Part shown: positions 45,484 to 61,111 of the stretch, in pieces
Layout of the letters: each line of letters opens with the position of its first letter
Numbering within the stretch: position 1 is the first letter of the stretch
DNA from: Sinotaia quadrata
Lineage: Eukaryota; Mollusca; Gastropoda; Architaenioglossa; Viviparidae
NCBI GenBank assembly: GCA_028829895.1
Contig: CM054183.1
Span: 15,595,975 to 15,659,974, forward strand
DNA length: 64,000 nt
Direction of reading: 5' to 3'
Program-made: the position numbers and the translations under genes
The notes under the pieces: model-generated
Databases searched by the model: none
Seen by the model: the letters and a program-made list of their open reading frames with translations, nothing else
What the model was told of the DNA's origin: nothing

Positions 45484-46481
45484 CAACAACAAAAAAATAA
45501 TGTCACAATAGATCAAAACGTTGATCAAAAATAGATCAAAAAGTTGACCTTTTTGAACAAAACCGATGCCATTTTTGGATCCAGCACAATAAAACTGTCA
45601 TAAATCCGTCAAAAAATCTTAGACAGCAAATTTGTTGTTGCCTATTGTTATATATTGTAGTGTCTGTCATTTAAAGATCTGTAAAGGTGTGTATTAAATT
45701 AATGAATGATTTTTTTTTAATCGAGAGAAATGGACGTTACTAATCTCAATTTGGATTACTGGTCTCAGCTTTGCCGTTACGTCATCGATGAAGCCACTTT
45801 CAATGAGTCGCTCTGATTGGGATTGTTGGACACATAATATGACAATGACTGATACAAATTGGCACAAGACTATCTTGATTCGATTTAAGTACACAAGTAG
45901 GTTAGCATGGCGAAAATATCATCTCAAAAAATACCATTTTGGACTGTGTAATAATAACAATAACACTCTTTTTCCTTGTGGAATCTCAAAACGCCAACAA
46001 TATTTACTCATCAAATGCGCAAAAAAAATATTTCTACATTTTTCTCAAGACACGCGTAAATTAAAGAAATTAAAACCAAAATAATGAATCTCCTGTCTAA
46101 ATAACGGCAGATACACTTGCAGATAATTTTTTTTTAAAAAACAGAACAAAATGGATTTTTAAATGTACAATTTGATTAAACAATGACGCCGAAAAAAAAA
46201 CCCATGCATTTCTGCTGTGGAAAATATATGTCTCGAGAACCCCTCTTCTTCACCACCCCCCTCCCCCCGGAAAATGACAGTAAATTCTAATGCAGTAAAT
46301 TCAATTTAAATTGGTCTTGAAAAATAAATGGATGGCTCACAGTTTGCTTTCGGAAAGGTGAAAATGCATTTCTGAGAAAGAGCGCAAACTTGTAGCAGGA
46401 GTGCATTAAAGTGTGAGTTCAGGAATTACTGAGGGAAGGCACTTTACAGTGTAGCATAACAAACGAAAGAGATTTTGTGTT
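45484..46481. other. No gene seen
   Basis: AT-rich DNA with A-runs and a C-rich patch at about 46250-46268. No supported frame. Confidence 0.5.
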
Positions 46482-46694
46482 GCATTCTGTTGTAAACATG
46501 TAGCCAGTGATCCATTCTGTTGTAAACATGTAGCCAGTGATCCATTCTGTTGTAAACATGTAGCCAGTGATCCATTCTGTTGTAAACATGTAGCCAGTGA
46601 TCCATTCTGTTGTAAACATGTAGCCAGTGATCCATTCTGTTGTAAACATGTAGCCAGTGATCCATTCTGTTGTAAACATGTAGCCAGTGATCCG
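46482..46694. repeat. 30-bp minisatellite, 7 identical copies
   Basis: The unit is CATTCTGTTGTAAACATGTA followed by GCCAGTGATC. Copies are essentially identical, so the array is young. Three overlapping minus-strand frames stay open because 30 is divisible by three; they are not genes. Confidence 0.99.
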
Positions 46695-47368
46695 ACCGCT
46701 ATTTCAGCTGTAAACATAAACCCTAGCTGGAACAGCAAGATTGCCTCACAGGTGACGGTTTATCAGCATTAAAGTTCGTAGCTTAAATGAAAATAAAATT
46801 AAATCACAGTTTATCGCGCTATAGTCTATTGGCGTTAGAATTCATACGTTTCAATAACGAAAAAAAAAAATCTTACTGATCATTTTGTGTGTTGATATTT
46901 AAATCAAAGTTTAAGGTCGTTTATCTCAAAATTTGCGCACTTATGTCAAATTTTATGAACGTTGACGTTAGAATTCACGATGCTGTAGTTTCTCGATATT
47001 AGAGTTCTTGTACTGATGGATGTTATTATCTAACTTTTATCAGAGTTATTACATCTTAGTATCAAATATCAGCAAACTTTGTTAGTCCCCTTTCTTCGAA
47101 CTAAAGCAGCAGTAATTGTTATATAGAGTTATGTCCCTTCCAATTAAAGCAGCACTCTTTGTTCATAGTCATGATCTTTTCATCAATAAGCACATTAGAT
47201 GCAATTCACACTAATTTCGCTTAATGGATTTTTTTTTAGGGTCATGTAGATTATGATGTCATCGGCTTATTCACTATACTGATCAGGTTTTCAAAGCAAA
47301 CAAACAGATTTTAATTCAACTTTTGCATCTTAAAATAAAACAAAAATACATTACACTAGATACGTACG

Positions 47369-47730
47369 CTTAGTGGCGTATAGAGTGGTAATTAGCGACC
47401 GGGACGTGCTGACAGGGAGGTGTCGCCCGGGACGACGATGATGAATTAGAGGTCAGAGGATGATGACACAGAAAGGGTAGAGCAACACTCAGACCATGAG
47501 CACCCGCGGTCAGTTGGAATGAGTTTGCAAATTCGAATCGTATAGGTGCATTTGTGTAATTTGCTGAAAAGGCCGGGACTGAAGTGTGATTTGATTTTAA
47601 AAACACTCACATTTGGTCGTCTTCGAAAATAATTTGGCGCCCTATCACCTTTTGACTCCCTATGACCTTTCGGTGCCGGAGACAAACGCTTCGTCTGCAC
47701 CCCCATTCCATCTGTTAGTACGCTATTGAG
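47369..47730. mobile_element. Decayed MITE-like element
   Basis: The left end CTTAGTGGCGTA and the right end read inverted (CTCAATAGCGTA) match at 9 of 12 positions. The interior has GGTGTCGCCCGGGAC and TTTGGCGCCCTATC near opposite ends. The two overlapping minus-strand frames across it look like element sequence, not host exons. Confidence 0.4.
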
Positions 47731-49098
47731 TGCGTTCTATAACCGTTAAAAATATTATCAAGTCTACTTTACATTTAATTATAACAGATATGAATCAAAC
47801 TATTTACATAAGACTATAAGTTACAAACCAAACTCTTAAGAAATAACATCAGCAACAGCAAAAGTCCTAAATAAATAATGAAGCAATTTAAACAACGGAA
47901 CAAAAAATTCTTAACGCCCCAGGTGATTTGGTACTTTGCAAATGCACAATTTACGTTATGAAGTTTAGCTATAAACTTTGTATTTATTGGTGGTTACTAA
48001 TACTTGAATTCGTGATCAATAGGTCGATAAATGCCAGGATAAAGAGACGAATTAGTTCTAACTCCACGCCATTTTGAATGTGGTTTCGCATGCACCCATT
48101 AAAATCACATTTGTTCATTTGGTGTTTAAATGCACGCTGTACCGCCTTAGACAAGGAAAATCTGGTCAAATACTGGAATTGGTGATAAACAGATATACAA
48201 ACATAACAGAAGATAGCAGCGCCCTTAGGCATAATAATCAGTAAACCAAGGGCTTATCGTCAGGTAGCGTGCACTACTGCATGGATTATCTCCCGTGCCA
48301 AGGCATTTCCAAAATATTTTTTGACGCGTTTTTCTTTTCTTTTCTTCCTCCCTATCTACCCCAACCTCACTAACCTTCTGTTAATCTGTTTTGTGTGTGA
48401 AATCACTTGGTATAAGATTATTACAATGTAAAACGTAAAACTAGTTAAAGAATGGTACAATTGTTAATATCTTTTTTTTAAAATATATATTTTTTGTTTG
48501 ATTCCCCTCCCGCCATCTCGTTGTTGCTTTATTTATATTCTCATTTTTCAGTCACTTTGTGTTTTTGTGTGTAGTTTTTCGGATCTCACTTACACTTTTG
48601 ATTCTCTCAATATTTCTATCTTAATTGTTTAAATTGTAAATATTGTAGAGCTCTCTTACATCTTTTATAAATATAAGCCCGATCTATTCTTGCAAAGTCG
48701 TCATCATAATTACCACAAACATCGTTGTTGTCGTCATCATCATCTGGTCCACCTCTGATTTATATTGCATTTAGCATGCTTTTATTTATGTGTCGCATTA
48801 TTATATTTGTGTATATATACACATTCTACATTTTATATAAAGATTATTTTATATTGTACTTTACATTTAATTGGATACTGTACCAAGGATTAAGGATTAA
48901 GGCTTTTTATATTTAAGGTAAAGAGTTCTTATAATTCGCCATTATTACTTAGCATTTATTTAATTTCTTTTATTTCATTTTATTGTGTTGGCATGCACTA
49001 TTTATTTACCGTGCAGGTAAAGCACGAAATCCCTAAATAATTGTGAAATACTTTTGAATCATGATCGCTAGTTTTGGTGTCGCTAGAACTGTGTTAAA
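47731..49098. other. No gene seen
   Basis: AT-rich DNA. The minus frame at 48232-47984 and the + frame at 48725-48916 have no recognisable homology or splice context. Confidence 0.45.
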
Positions 49099-49129
49099 AT
49101 GGCCGCTCTGCTTTCGGTATTTGCCAAAG

Positions 49130-49370
49130 AAACTCAGCGTTTAGGGTACCAATTTTGTGTATTTACCAAAGAGAATCAGCGTTTAGGGTACCAATTTTGT
49201 GTATTTACCAAAGAGAATCAGCGTTTAGGGTACGAATTTTGTGTAATTACCAAAGACAATCAGCGTTTAGGGTATACGAATTTTGTGTTTTTACCAAAGA
49301 AACTGTTTAGTGGTACTAATTTGTGTATTTACCAAAAAACTCAGTGTTCAGTGGTACGAATTTTGTAGAA
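49130..49370. repeat. 42-bp minisatellite, about 5 copies
   Basis: Units contain GTTTAGGGTACCAATTTTGT and GTATTTACCAAAGAGAATCA, with decay to the right. Confidence 0.92.
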
Positions 49371-49439
49371 TACAGCTGTGCAGCTGTACCAAGGGCAGAA
49401 ACCCATCGCAGATTTTTATTGATCACCACCAAAACACAG

Positions 49440-49850
49440 ACACAACAGTAAACCATGTCTGTTATCATGAGACGTTTCGGCGGGAGCAGTTGAAACCAGC
49501 TATTGAATGCTGAGGACTCTTGCTGAAAATTGTTGCAATGTTGCGCAATCATACCCGTCCTCACACTACCGCCCACGCCGTTGAAACTTCCCACCAAGTG
49601 AACTTTGAGGTGTTGAAGCATCCTTCTTGCAGTCTAGATTATCACTTGTTTGATCACCTCAAAGGACACTTTGAGAGGCCGCCATTTTTTTGGCAAGTGA
49701 CCAAGAAATGAAAGAAGTGGAGCATGTGTGGTTTGTTACTTATAAACACCATTTTGTTTCATGACAGCACATAGAAACTTACAAATGGAGTAAACAGTGT
49801 TCCAAGGTGTGGCAGAGTAAATATGACTGTCCCTATTTCTAGACTTAGTT
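49440..49850 (+). mobile_element. Decayed mariner-type transposase fragment
   Basis: Across two or three frames the + strand reads TTVNHVCYHETFRREQLKPA, then MLRNHTRPHTTAHAVETSHQ, NFEVLKHPSCSLDYHLFDHL and KGHFERPPFF. These align with the C-terminal catalytic half of Tc1/mariner transposases (H-D-N-A-R-P-H-T-A, L-x-H-P-P-Y-S-P-D-L-x-P-x-D-Y-H-L-F-x-x-L-K). The first aspartate position (HDN) is changed to RN, and the PDLAP segment has a deletion. Stops and frameshifts show it is dead. A short downstream piece (ETYKWSKQCSKVW) fits the protein's C-terminal helix. Confidence 0.75.
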
Positions 49851-49865
49851 TTTATGTAAATTTAA

Positions 49866-49997
49866 ATTGTCAAACTTACCGGACTTTGGGCATGCCTTAT
49901 GATGGTAATTTTTGTAATGTCAAAGTTGGAAGTAAACAACTCATTTGGAGAATAGGCTAGAAATTGCTGATGCAATCCAAACTAGTTCCAATTGGAT
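49866..49997 (+). repeat. Dispersed repeat B, copy 2
   Basis: Matches 16107-16242 in order and orientation (GCTAGAAATTGCTGATGCAA is identical). It begins within about 20 bases of the end of the mariner remnant. Confidence 0.7.
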
Positions 49998-50744
49998 GAG
50001 TAGATTTTTTGACTAACAGTCGTCCCACACTTGTTCATAATAAACTCCTCCATTGGAGATGGACTGAAAGTTCCTTTGTTAAAGAAGTACTCTATAATAA
50101 TCACTTTGAATTTGAACATAACATGAGAAAGTATGCTCTTTTCTTATGTCGCTTCATGTTACAGTGATTTCTGTACTCTGCTTGGGCACTTATCAGTAAA
50201 ACATATTGCTGTAAGTTGATTCCATTTGAGAGCCAATACATTGGAAATGTGGCTTGAGTTTGGTCTTGAGAATTAATGAAGATTATTTTGAATGTTCCTC
50301 ATGATGGATTGCATAAACCGCACATGAAAATTAGAGAACATTCTTTTTGATGTGTTTGATAGGACATGTGAAATTCAGGACGATTCTCTACACTCTACAG
50401 TGTGCTTGGTGAGCTCATCAAAGATTTTGGAACAGTTGCATATTGTGCCTAGAATGGACATATGGACCCTCGCCTGAATAAAAAAGACAGTGATTTGTTG
50501 CAAGCCACTTAATTGTGTACACATGCTGGCAACAGCTGCCATCTTTGAAAAGGTTATGTGATTGACTTTAATTATATTTCTCTGAAACTCTACTCTCATT
50601 TTCAAGATGACATCCATGAACTTGATTATATATTTATGGTAACTGATTGTTAATGTCTATGATAGGATAGAATGATTGTCCAGCGTTAATCAAATATTGT
50701 TGTGAAGTGATGTAAAATCAACGCTCTTTTGATTGTATTAATAT
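49998..50744. other. No intact gene; possible decayed coding sequence
   Basis: The + strand from about 50025 has a frame rich in coding-like residues (SRPTLVHNKLLHWRWTESSF, then EVLYNNHFEFEHNMRKYALF) before stops. It may be an old transposon ORF adjoining the mariner relic. I do not recognise it. Confidence 0.3.
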
Positions 50745-50905
50745 GTTATATATTTGATTGTTGATTTAATAAATTTATTGACCTTACACATATTAATAAC
50801 CACATGTTGGAGAGAGTGTGGATGGATTGGGGCTCGCTAAATATAGATTAAAGACGGATTTGTCTTCTCCTTTGGTAAGAAGTTTTCCACCTACGGAAAT
50901 GTGTG
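50745..50905 (+). repeat. Dispersed repeat A, copy 2
   Basis: Partner of 4243-4418. It shares TATTTGATTGTTGATTTAA, CTTACACATATT, ATGTTGGAGAGA and TTTTCCACCTA. Confidence 0.75.
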
Positions 50906-51294
50906 ACGGTAAATGTTTATTTAATGTTGTGGAAGAGAGAAAGCGTTTACAGCGCCCGTATATCTGCCAAGTGAGAGAGACGAGTTGTATCTTCAGGAGA
51001 ATTATTAATAGCATAAAGTAAGATTCTATCACTTGTAATTAGTTATGGGTGATTAAATAATAATTAATCATAACCAATAACTAGTGTGGCGTAGGCGTCA
51101 CACAAGGATATGTGGCTATATCAAAACGTGTTGCTATAATATAAATATATTCATTGCAATTTTATTATTCGTTAAATAACAAAATAAATATGGATACTTT
51201 TAGCTTACCTTCGTACTGTCTTATCGTTTATTTTTAATGCAAAACATTTTTTCTCTCCTTTCATACATTAACTTTTCTTTTTAATTTTCCACTT

Positions 51295-51465
51295 AAATTT
51301 TTTTCTTATATTTACTTAGTTGTGGGCATTCTTTGGCATTTCATTCCTATTTTTACTTAGTTGTAAGGATTCTTTGTCATTTCATTCCTATGTTTACTTA
51401 GTTGTAAAAATTCTTTGGCATTTCTTTCCTATGTTTATTTAGTTGTACCCATTCTTTATTAACCG
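51295..51465. repeat. 41-bp tandem repeat, 4 copies
   Basis: TTTACTTAGTTGTAAGGATT, CTTTGGCATTTCATTCCTAT units with minor differences. Confidence 0.88.
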
Positions 51466-51719
51466 TTTAAAACCTAAATGGCGTGCGAAACACATCACGA
51501 ACAATGGCTGTTAAATTATTCTTTGATTATTTGATGATAAAATTAAAATGAAGAAAACGCATGGGTGACAAAATAAGTTTGTTTAGATTCTGAGATAGAC
51601 AGATGAGGAGATTCTCGAGCAACAGATAAGTTTTAATAATTCAAATTTACTTAATGGTCTTTTTGCAATGTTTTAAAAATCAGCTTTGATTATCTTGATG
51701 TGTTTGTTTAATCTTTCTT

Positions 51720-52005
51720 ACATTTTCCAGTGCACGTGTTACGTTTTCATTTCTTGCATTTTCCAGTGTCCGTATTACGTTTTCGTTTTAACATTTTCTA
51801 GTGCCGTGTTACGTTTTCATTCTAACATTTTCCAGTGCCCGTTTTCGTTCTTGCATTTTCCAGTGCCTGTGTTACGTTTTCATTTCTTGCATTTTCCAGT
51901 GCCATGTTACGTTTTCGTTCTAACATTTTCCAGTGCCTGTATTACGTTTTCATTCTAACATTTTCCAGTGCCCGTTTTCGTTCTTACATTTTCCAGTGCA
52001 CATGT
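51720..52005. repeat. About 30-36 bp minisatellite, 9 copies
   Basis: Units contain ACATTTTCCAGTGCCCGTGT and TACGTTTTCATTCT. Some units have lost the TACG block, giving two length classes. Confidence 0.94.
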
Positions 52006-53309
52006 TACGCTTTTGTTGTTGCTGTTGATATTGTAATAAATTATTCATTATTGTGAGTTAAGCTGCATTATTGTTTACCTGCCTTTTCCCCCAAGTTGTA
52101 TTCCCCACCATGTCCCTGCATCTTTGTCCTGTTTGCAATCTTTATTTTTGCTCTCTTTTTTTTCTGTATCTAGTCAATAAATTCTAAAGACTCAAAGACA
52201 ACACAAAAGAAATGGTAAGACGTGAAATACAAAAGAAAGAATGGGACACATATTTTGTATGTCTATCTCTTTCGGTTTGCTTTTAGAAAATTCTTAATGG
52301 GATGTTAGCTTTCCTGTCATATGTTTCTTTATCATTTTCTTCATTTAGATCATATAAATTATTTATAAATCGTCTTATAAACTAAACTGACTTAATTTTT
52401 CTTTAGATTTTGTTTCACGTATTTATGTTTTTAAAATATATATGTTCTTATATTCCAGTGTTTGTTTAAAGACCCTGTCTCAGCATGAGGATTTAAAGAT
52501 TGTTAATATTTAACATTACACCTATGCTGACGACAGACTGGTTGCCAGACACCCTTCAGTCTCCTTAATTAATTCTCTCAGTTTAGATATTAACTACATC
52601 GGTTTCACGGTATTTATGCACATCTATGAATTATAGGCAGGGATCAGCCTCGGTTTTGAACAATAATCCCCCTCTCCGCTATTGTTCAAGTGTATTACGT
52701 AATCTACTTATAGTGATCGGCATTTCCCTTTTTAACACATATGCGCTCACTAATTGCCCGTAATCCGCTACAGCGCGACACATAGAGTTACCTAACTTGG
52801 CTGCGATTGCTAGTGCGAAGAAATGCATGATACCAAAGATAAAATCATCAAAAGGACTTAATACTACAATGGAAATAAATTTTAGATAGGAGGTCAGGCA
52901 TAATTTGCTCCTGACCCATAACAGATATGCTTTCTTAATTCATATTTTGTTTTTAAATATTTCTTACTGATTGCGACGACTATAAACAAAAATAAAAATA
53001 AAATTGAAGAAAAGTGTATCATTATTAGCTCGCTGCCATTAGTATTCAGTTTGCAATAAAAACTCTTAGTTTTGCATTTATTCATGTTCACACAGAGAGT
53101 TAAATAATATTCTTGGATATCGATAAAGTTGAATGAACTTTACTTGAAACAATGCATATGAGTTTATGATTTTATTTTAGTATATGTGGGTGCATGCTTT
53201 TTCGCGCACGCAGTTAGAATATGTAATAACAACAAAATAGTACAGTTTTAGAAGAGACATGACAAAATAACTCGAGATTTTTTATTAGCAAGAGAACTAC
53301 ACAATAGTG
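52006..53309. other. No gene seen
   Basis: AT-rich DNA with no supported frame or element. Confidence 0.5.
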
Positions 53310-53550
53310 CGACTATCAGAAGACCCTCAAGGGTAATGAAATCACTACTAGCGTAATAGTAGTATATGATGCTATGAAATAATGAGACTGTGTAAAACAT
53401 CAGAAGACACTCAAGGGTAATGAAATCACTACTAGCGTAATAGCATACTATGCTATGAAATAATGAGACTGTGTAAAACATCAGAAGACACTCAAGGGTA
53501 ATTAAAACACTACTAGCGTAATAGTAGTATATGATGCTTGTCACAGTCTG
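53310..53550. repeat. About 83-bp tandem repeat, 3 copies
   Basis: ATCAGAAGACACTCAAGGGT, AATGAAATCACTACTAGCGT and AATAATGAGACTGTGTAAAA units, closely similar. Confidence 0.93.
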
Positions 53551-53639
53551 ATAAAAATGTCCGACTTGGTGACCTACTTGTCTGTTTACTTCAAATATTG
53601 AGATTTGAAAACCCTTTGTTCAAGCTCTCTCCTATCGAG

Positions 53640-54670
53640 ATGCTTCCAGAACAGGTCAAGACGTTATGTAACTTTAGGCCCATTGTCTAGGTTCTCGAAC
53701 CAACTACATACCACGCGATCAGTCACGTGATATGCTTTATGCTTTTCTATAAATGTTGGTGCATGCTTCCGCTCCTTTACTGCGAGAAACAATTAGCTAC
53801 ACGTCACCACGTTAAGCTACTCGGGTCATACGGCAGCCGGCGAGATAGATGAGAATCATACACTTCGACTTCTCATAAAGGTACCATTTTATCTGATTGT
53901 ATTCTGTATATCTTGACTATGTATGTATTTGTGCTATGTATTATATTATTTCCATATATGCTTGAGCACGGTTCAGAGAAATGACTGAAAACCTATAAGT
54001 TATGGAATATAAATTTATTGTAACTCTTTTCCATTGTAACTTTAGTTTATATTGCTTTTAATTCACTAGAGCCAGAATGCCTGTGCTCGATATGAATTTC
54101 TCATGTAATTCAATTATTGCGTGTAATTTTAATTGTAAATTGTGAAGCGCTTTACTGTTTGAATTACCCCTTTGTATGAACATTAATTTAACGTTGTAAC
54201 TATTTTTATGATTCATACGTCATGCTGTTAAATGAAACATGCGTGAGAAGATTACCTTTTTTCTAAATCTAATTGTAAACGACGCGAGGTCGAATTTCTA
54301 ATTCAGAGCATTTAAACTGGAACGTGCTTGAGTAAGGAACGTGTTAACAGAAACTATATTAGGACACGTTTACTTTCTTCAGGTCGGTTCTGTCTTGGGG
54401 CTTGGTTTTGCTTTACCTTGCCTTGCTTGTTGTCCGCATCTTTGAATTGGACAAGTTGTATTTGTCTTCAACCGAAGACCGGTATGAACTGGTTGAGCTC
54501 TAAGTGTGAGTTATTATTCCGAGAGTCCATGCCACTGAAAACTCAAGTTCACTACCGACATAAAAGGGACACCTTTTCCTGTATGCCACGTGCATCGCCG
54601 CTAGAGTGATTCTGTGAAATAGACCGGTGGACTGAATAAAAGAAACCAGGCAAATACAGACAATACAGCT
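53640..54670. other. GC-richer block, possibly LTR-like; no gene established
   Basis: It contains a TATAAAT motif near 53749, a GC-richer stretch to 53880, a + frame at 54328-54609 without recognisable homology, and GAATAAAAG near 54635. This combination could be a solo LTR or the end of a retroelement. I found no terminal repeats or TG..CA boundaries, so the call is tentative. Confidence 0.2.
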
Positions 54671-57600
54671 GAGTATTCCTCAGTCAATTCAATAATCATA
54701 TGGAAACAATTGGCTATCTCTTCGCTAAAGAACAATAAGCACGTACGTGCAAAGAATTGAGAAATAGACTATTCGCGCTCGTATTTGATTATTGTTAAAT
54801 TGTTAAAACCTTATTAAATCTTATTTTTATTGTTAAACCTCTTAGTAGTTAATTTTTATGCATAATAGACCTATAGATTCTTCTTAGATTGAATGGGGGC
54901 GGATGAGCTGAATGATAATAATGAATGCATATTAATTTAGAGGAACTTAACGATTTCAATCTAGCTAACGTTCGCAATTTATCAGTTTGTAAATTTGTCG
55001 TCTGCACTACAAGACACACTTTTAATTAGTCAAATGATAAGTTGAGCAACCAGTCTGCATAGGATATGAGAGAAGGAATTAATTATCTTTAAAGTCCTTA
55101 ATTATTCTAGGCAGGGTCTATAAATAAATACTGGAAACGTAACAATGCTATGAAATAACGCGAAACATTATGAACACTATGCAAATTTATGTGTTCCTAG
55201 TTTCTGCAGATCATTGAAGAGAGCACTTATTATCTGATCTGTTTGTAATAGATGATTGAAGACGTCAAACTTTAAATTTACAAACAATTAATAAAAAAGA
55301 AAAAGGTTGATAATAAGAATGAATACATGTCTACAGAAAACTTTATTTATTCTCACAATTTCATCAATCAGTGGTCTATCGGTCAGTCCCTTAATACTCT
55401 TATAGATGGCCGAGCATACAGGACAGCCAATTAATTAGCCCTGATATAAATTAATCTACGAATATGTGAAGGTAATTTATTAGATCTTAGTAATAAGTTT
55501 GGGATGTGACAACTGAGGAATTTTTTTTTTAGATCGTCTTACCAAAGCTAGATCATCTGCAGTGGATAGGAAAATTAATGAAATAAGAGTATCACGATTA
55601 ATTATTATTCTTAATAAATCAGAAAGATCTCCAGAAGTCCAACCACTATCTATCTATCTATGAACTTAATTCAATGAAGCGATTCATTAGAAAGTACCTA
55701 CCACAAGTTCCATTTTAGTATGAACGCGAGCGGATGTGTGACGGCTTGGGATAGGTCATACATAGATAACATGTTTCAGACATCCCCCCCATCCCTCTCA
55801 CCTCCGAAAGCCTTGATAAGGTCGCGAGATCAGGTAGCGGTTTTGTCATGGCAACAATAAACAAGCCGGGAAAGTAATTGCTGTGGAGTACTATTCTAAC
55901 TACTGTTTATAGATTAGGGTAGGAGAAGCGTTCGTTTCCCGAGGGACGCCGCGCGAATCAGTGTAGTTTTTTTCTAGAGGGTAGATTTGGGTTTGTTTGC
56001 ATTGTCTCCCTTGACGATGAGTTGCGTTGTCAGAAAAGCGAGAGTAAGGAGAAGAGACTCTTCGTGCCTAATTAAAAACAGTGCCAAACTAAATTTTGCA
56101 TTCCTTGCACTCCAGAGGTCGGGCTTTGAAATGGTTAGTCATGGTCTACTGGATTTCCGGGTCTCGTTTCTTACTCATGTAACTTGATCTCAGATGGTTC
56201 CACTTGACGGAGACTTAATGAAGAAGAAAAAGAAGCTTTTATGTGCTGCTTACTAGTCGCACAACAAGGTGAATGACAATGTGAGTGAGTGACAGCAGAC
56301 TGCGACAGGCATTGAATAGACGAAATATTCTGGAAAATGACCCGTGTTAATGGGAAATAATTGAGTCTAAGTGCTATGGTGCATATTCTCATTAAACAAT
56401 TTGGACTATCCTCCCCTCTCTGTCCTACAACATAAATCATTTTACTGATCGAATTATACGCCACAACAACCTTAAGAAAAATAGTTTGGTTGGATTACAC
56501 ATCACCATAATATGTAGGCCTATTTTTAACTGGTCCCATGACACGCGTCTCTCCACTCCTGAAGACAATTATATTAGGGTAGGATGGTAGTAGGGGTACA
56601 GTTCCGGTATAGCAAGCACTTTATAATGTGATTAGGTTCCCATCATGCAGTGAAATCACTGACTCGGAATAGAAAAGTCTCGTTTCGAAGTCAATAGATA
56701 TGACTGAAAGCATATGGATCAATTTTGTCTTTCTTAAATAATAATTTTCCAGTCTTTCGTTTATTTATTTCTCTCGAGAATAAAATGCTGATTACTCTAA
56801 CATTCTTTCACCCGTGGATCTTCTTTGAGATGTTTCGTTTTCATATACATGTATTCTCAGTCTTGGTATGTTCCATAAGGACGTGGTTTCTCTCACTAAA
56901 GTTTTCAGAAATCTGTAAAATCTTTTTAAAAATAGGCTATTTTTAGCAGGTGTATTTGTGAATATTAATATGGGGGAAAAATCGACTCGATAAACCAATA
57001 ACGATTTCCGTGTATAACATCAAAGAGAGTGAGATTTAATATTTAAAATATCTTGAGATAAATAGGATCGTATTACGAAAGAAAGTAACCCCCTATATGG
57101 ATTGCAGAACTTAAGGGACCTTACTCTGATAACAAAAGAGAAATTCAGATACTCTTCATATCCGTAGTCGCTAAAGAACCACTTTGATCGCGTAACGTCA
57201 GAGCTTTATGCACTAGACGTAATTAACGACCCTCTGCCTATGAATCACTTAACAAAGGCCTACGTAAGCTTTGTCCAGAGAATCAAAATAGCCAAGGGTT
57301 ACTGCGTAAGCATTTGTCCAAAATAATTTGTTTATTTTCATTAACTAAGTCAATAAACTTTACATGTAAGAAAATTAACTTATGTAACTAAATTAGTTTT
57401 GTAACATAAAAAATCGACAGAGACACCGTAAAGTTTTATTTTGAGCTCGCGTGCAATCACTTTTTGAAATAGCTAAATGTAAATTGGCATCAATTTTTAA
57501 ATAGGTCTTGTTGCTTTCGTAAGAATGCTTTTTCACACTTCAAAACGTAAAGAAAGTTTATATTAGGCTTAGAGTTTCTTGAACCATGAAGTGCTTTTCA

Positions 57601-58176
57601 ACTCGGGAACATTAGTACTGGATTATACTTTCTTTATTCTCGTTTTTCAAACATGTTTATTGACAAAAACATCAATGTAAAGATAACTAAGATTTAAAAG
57701 CGAGTTTAATTTTTTAAATAGAACTGTTAAAAGTATATGAATTTAAATATTATAATAAACTGTTGCCCAAAAATGAGTAATATGCAAGGAATACGGTAAT
57801 TATGCTTATTAAAATCAACCTGGTATATAAATTTGTATGTATAGAAAAAGAAGAATCGAAGTTTATGACATAACTTTATGGATTTACGTAGTCCACCAAA
57901 GCAGCCTGCTTTTAAAGCACTTTAGCGACTTTCGTATTACCGTGAAGTAATTCTGGGTTACGACTACGTCACAAAACGTGAAATCTGAATCGCCCTGAAA
58001 TAAACTGTGTACGGGACAAACAGTACTTTTTTTAAAAAAAACAAAACAAAACAATTTTATTACGTTTCGCTGGCAAAGGAGCAGAGTGTATTTTCGATAT
58101 AGCTTTTGGATATACGGGACACAATTTCAAATAACAAAGACTGTTGCCTGTAATGAAAGTCAAGGATTTGGACAGT
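54671..58176. other. About 3.5 kb without a visible gene
   Basis: AT-rich DNA. Frames at 55987-56187 (+), 56464-56171 (-) and 56725-56946 (+) show no domain, splice context or similarity that I recognise. Confidence 0.45.
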
Positions 58177-58348
58177 CAGTGTCGTCTTAACGTATGGGCA
58201 TGCTGGGCAGTTGCCCGGGACCTCACGAGCATATATATTTAATGTTATCGACCATTTACATGTTTGTTCCTGTGAGTGGTTGTGTAGGTAGGAGCCCCAG
58301 TATAGTGCTTTGCCCGTGGGCCTATAATGCTGTTAAGACGGCCCTGTC
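58177..58348. mobile_element. hAT-like MITE
   Basis: The ends CAGTGTCGTCTTAAC and, inverted, CAGGGCCGTCTTAAC match at 13 of 15 positions. GGGCA/GCCCGGG and GGAGCCCC segments lie inside, as in known CAGGGCCG-type elements. The flanks TGGACAGT and TGGACTCT are a plausible diverged 8-bp duplication. Confidence 0.65.
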
Positions 58349-58693
58349 TGGACTCTTATTTAAAAAAAAAAGTCTGCGTTTTTGGATGCTCGGGGGTGGG
58401 TGGGTGTGTAACTTTGATAATAAATTCATAAGCATTAACAAATTACACACAAAATAAAAAGTATTTCTTGGCATAAAATGCCTTCACTAAAATGCAGGTC
58501 ATGAAGTGCAATTGTGTTAATTTTGATGATATTAACGTGTAACTCTTTCTACTCTACTGTAAAATATTGTAAACATGTCAGCCATAAGTCCATAAGTAGT
58601 ACTCGTTCAGTATAGAAGAGGTTAAAGATTGGTTTAATCTTTTGATTAAAATATTCTGAGACACAGTGCATCCGCACCCGGATTAAAGTATAT

Positions 58694-61110
<2,417 letters not shown>

Positions 61111-61111
61111 C

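Noticed and set aside
46406..46738. Three overlapping minus-strand frames with 10-residue repeats
   Set aside because: The 30-bp identical array opens several frames at once. This is a repeat artefact.
47370..47706. Minus-strand frames as an upstream NLR exon
   Set aside because: They lie within a probable MITE, have no splice context and share nothing with HEPN N-termini.
54328..54609. 93-residue plus-strand frame
   Set aside because: Cys/Leu/Ser-rich without a recognisable motif or splice sites. It may be part of a retroelement block, but not enough to call a gene.
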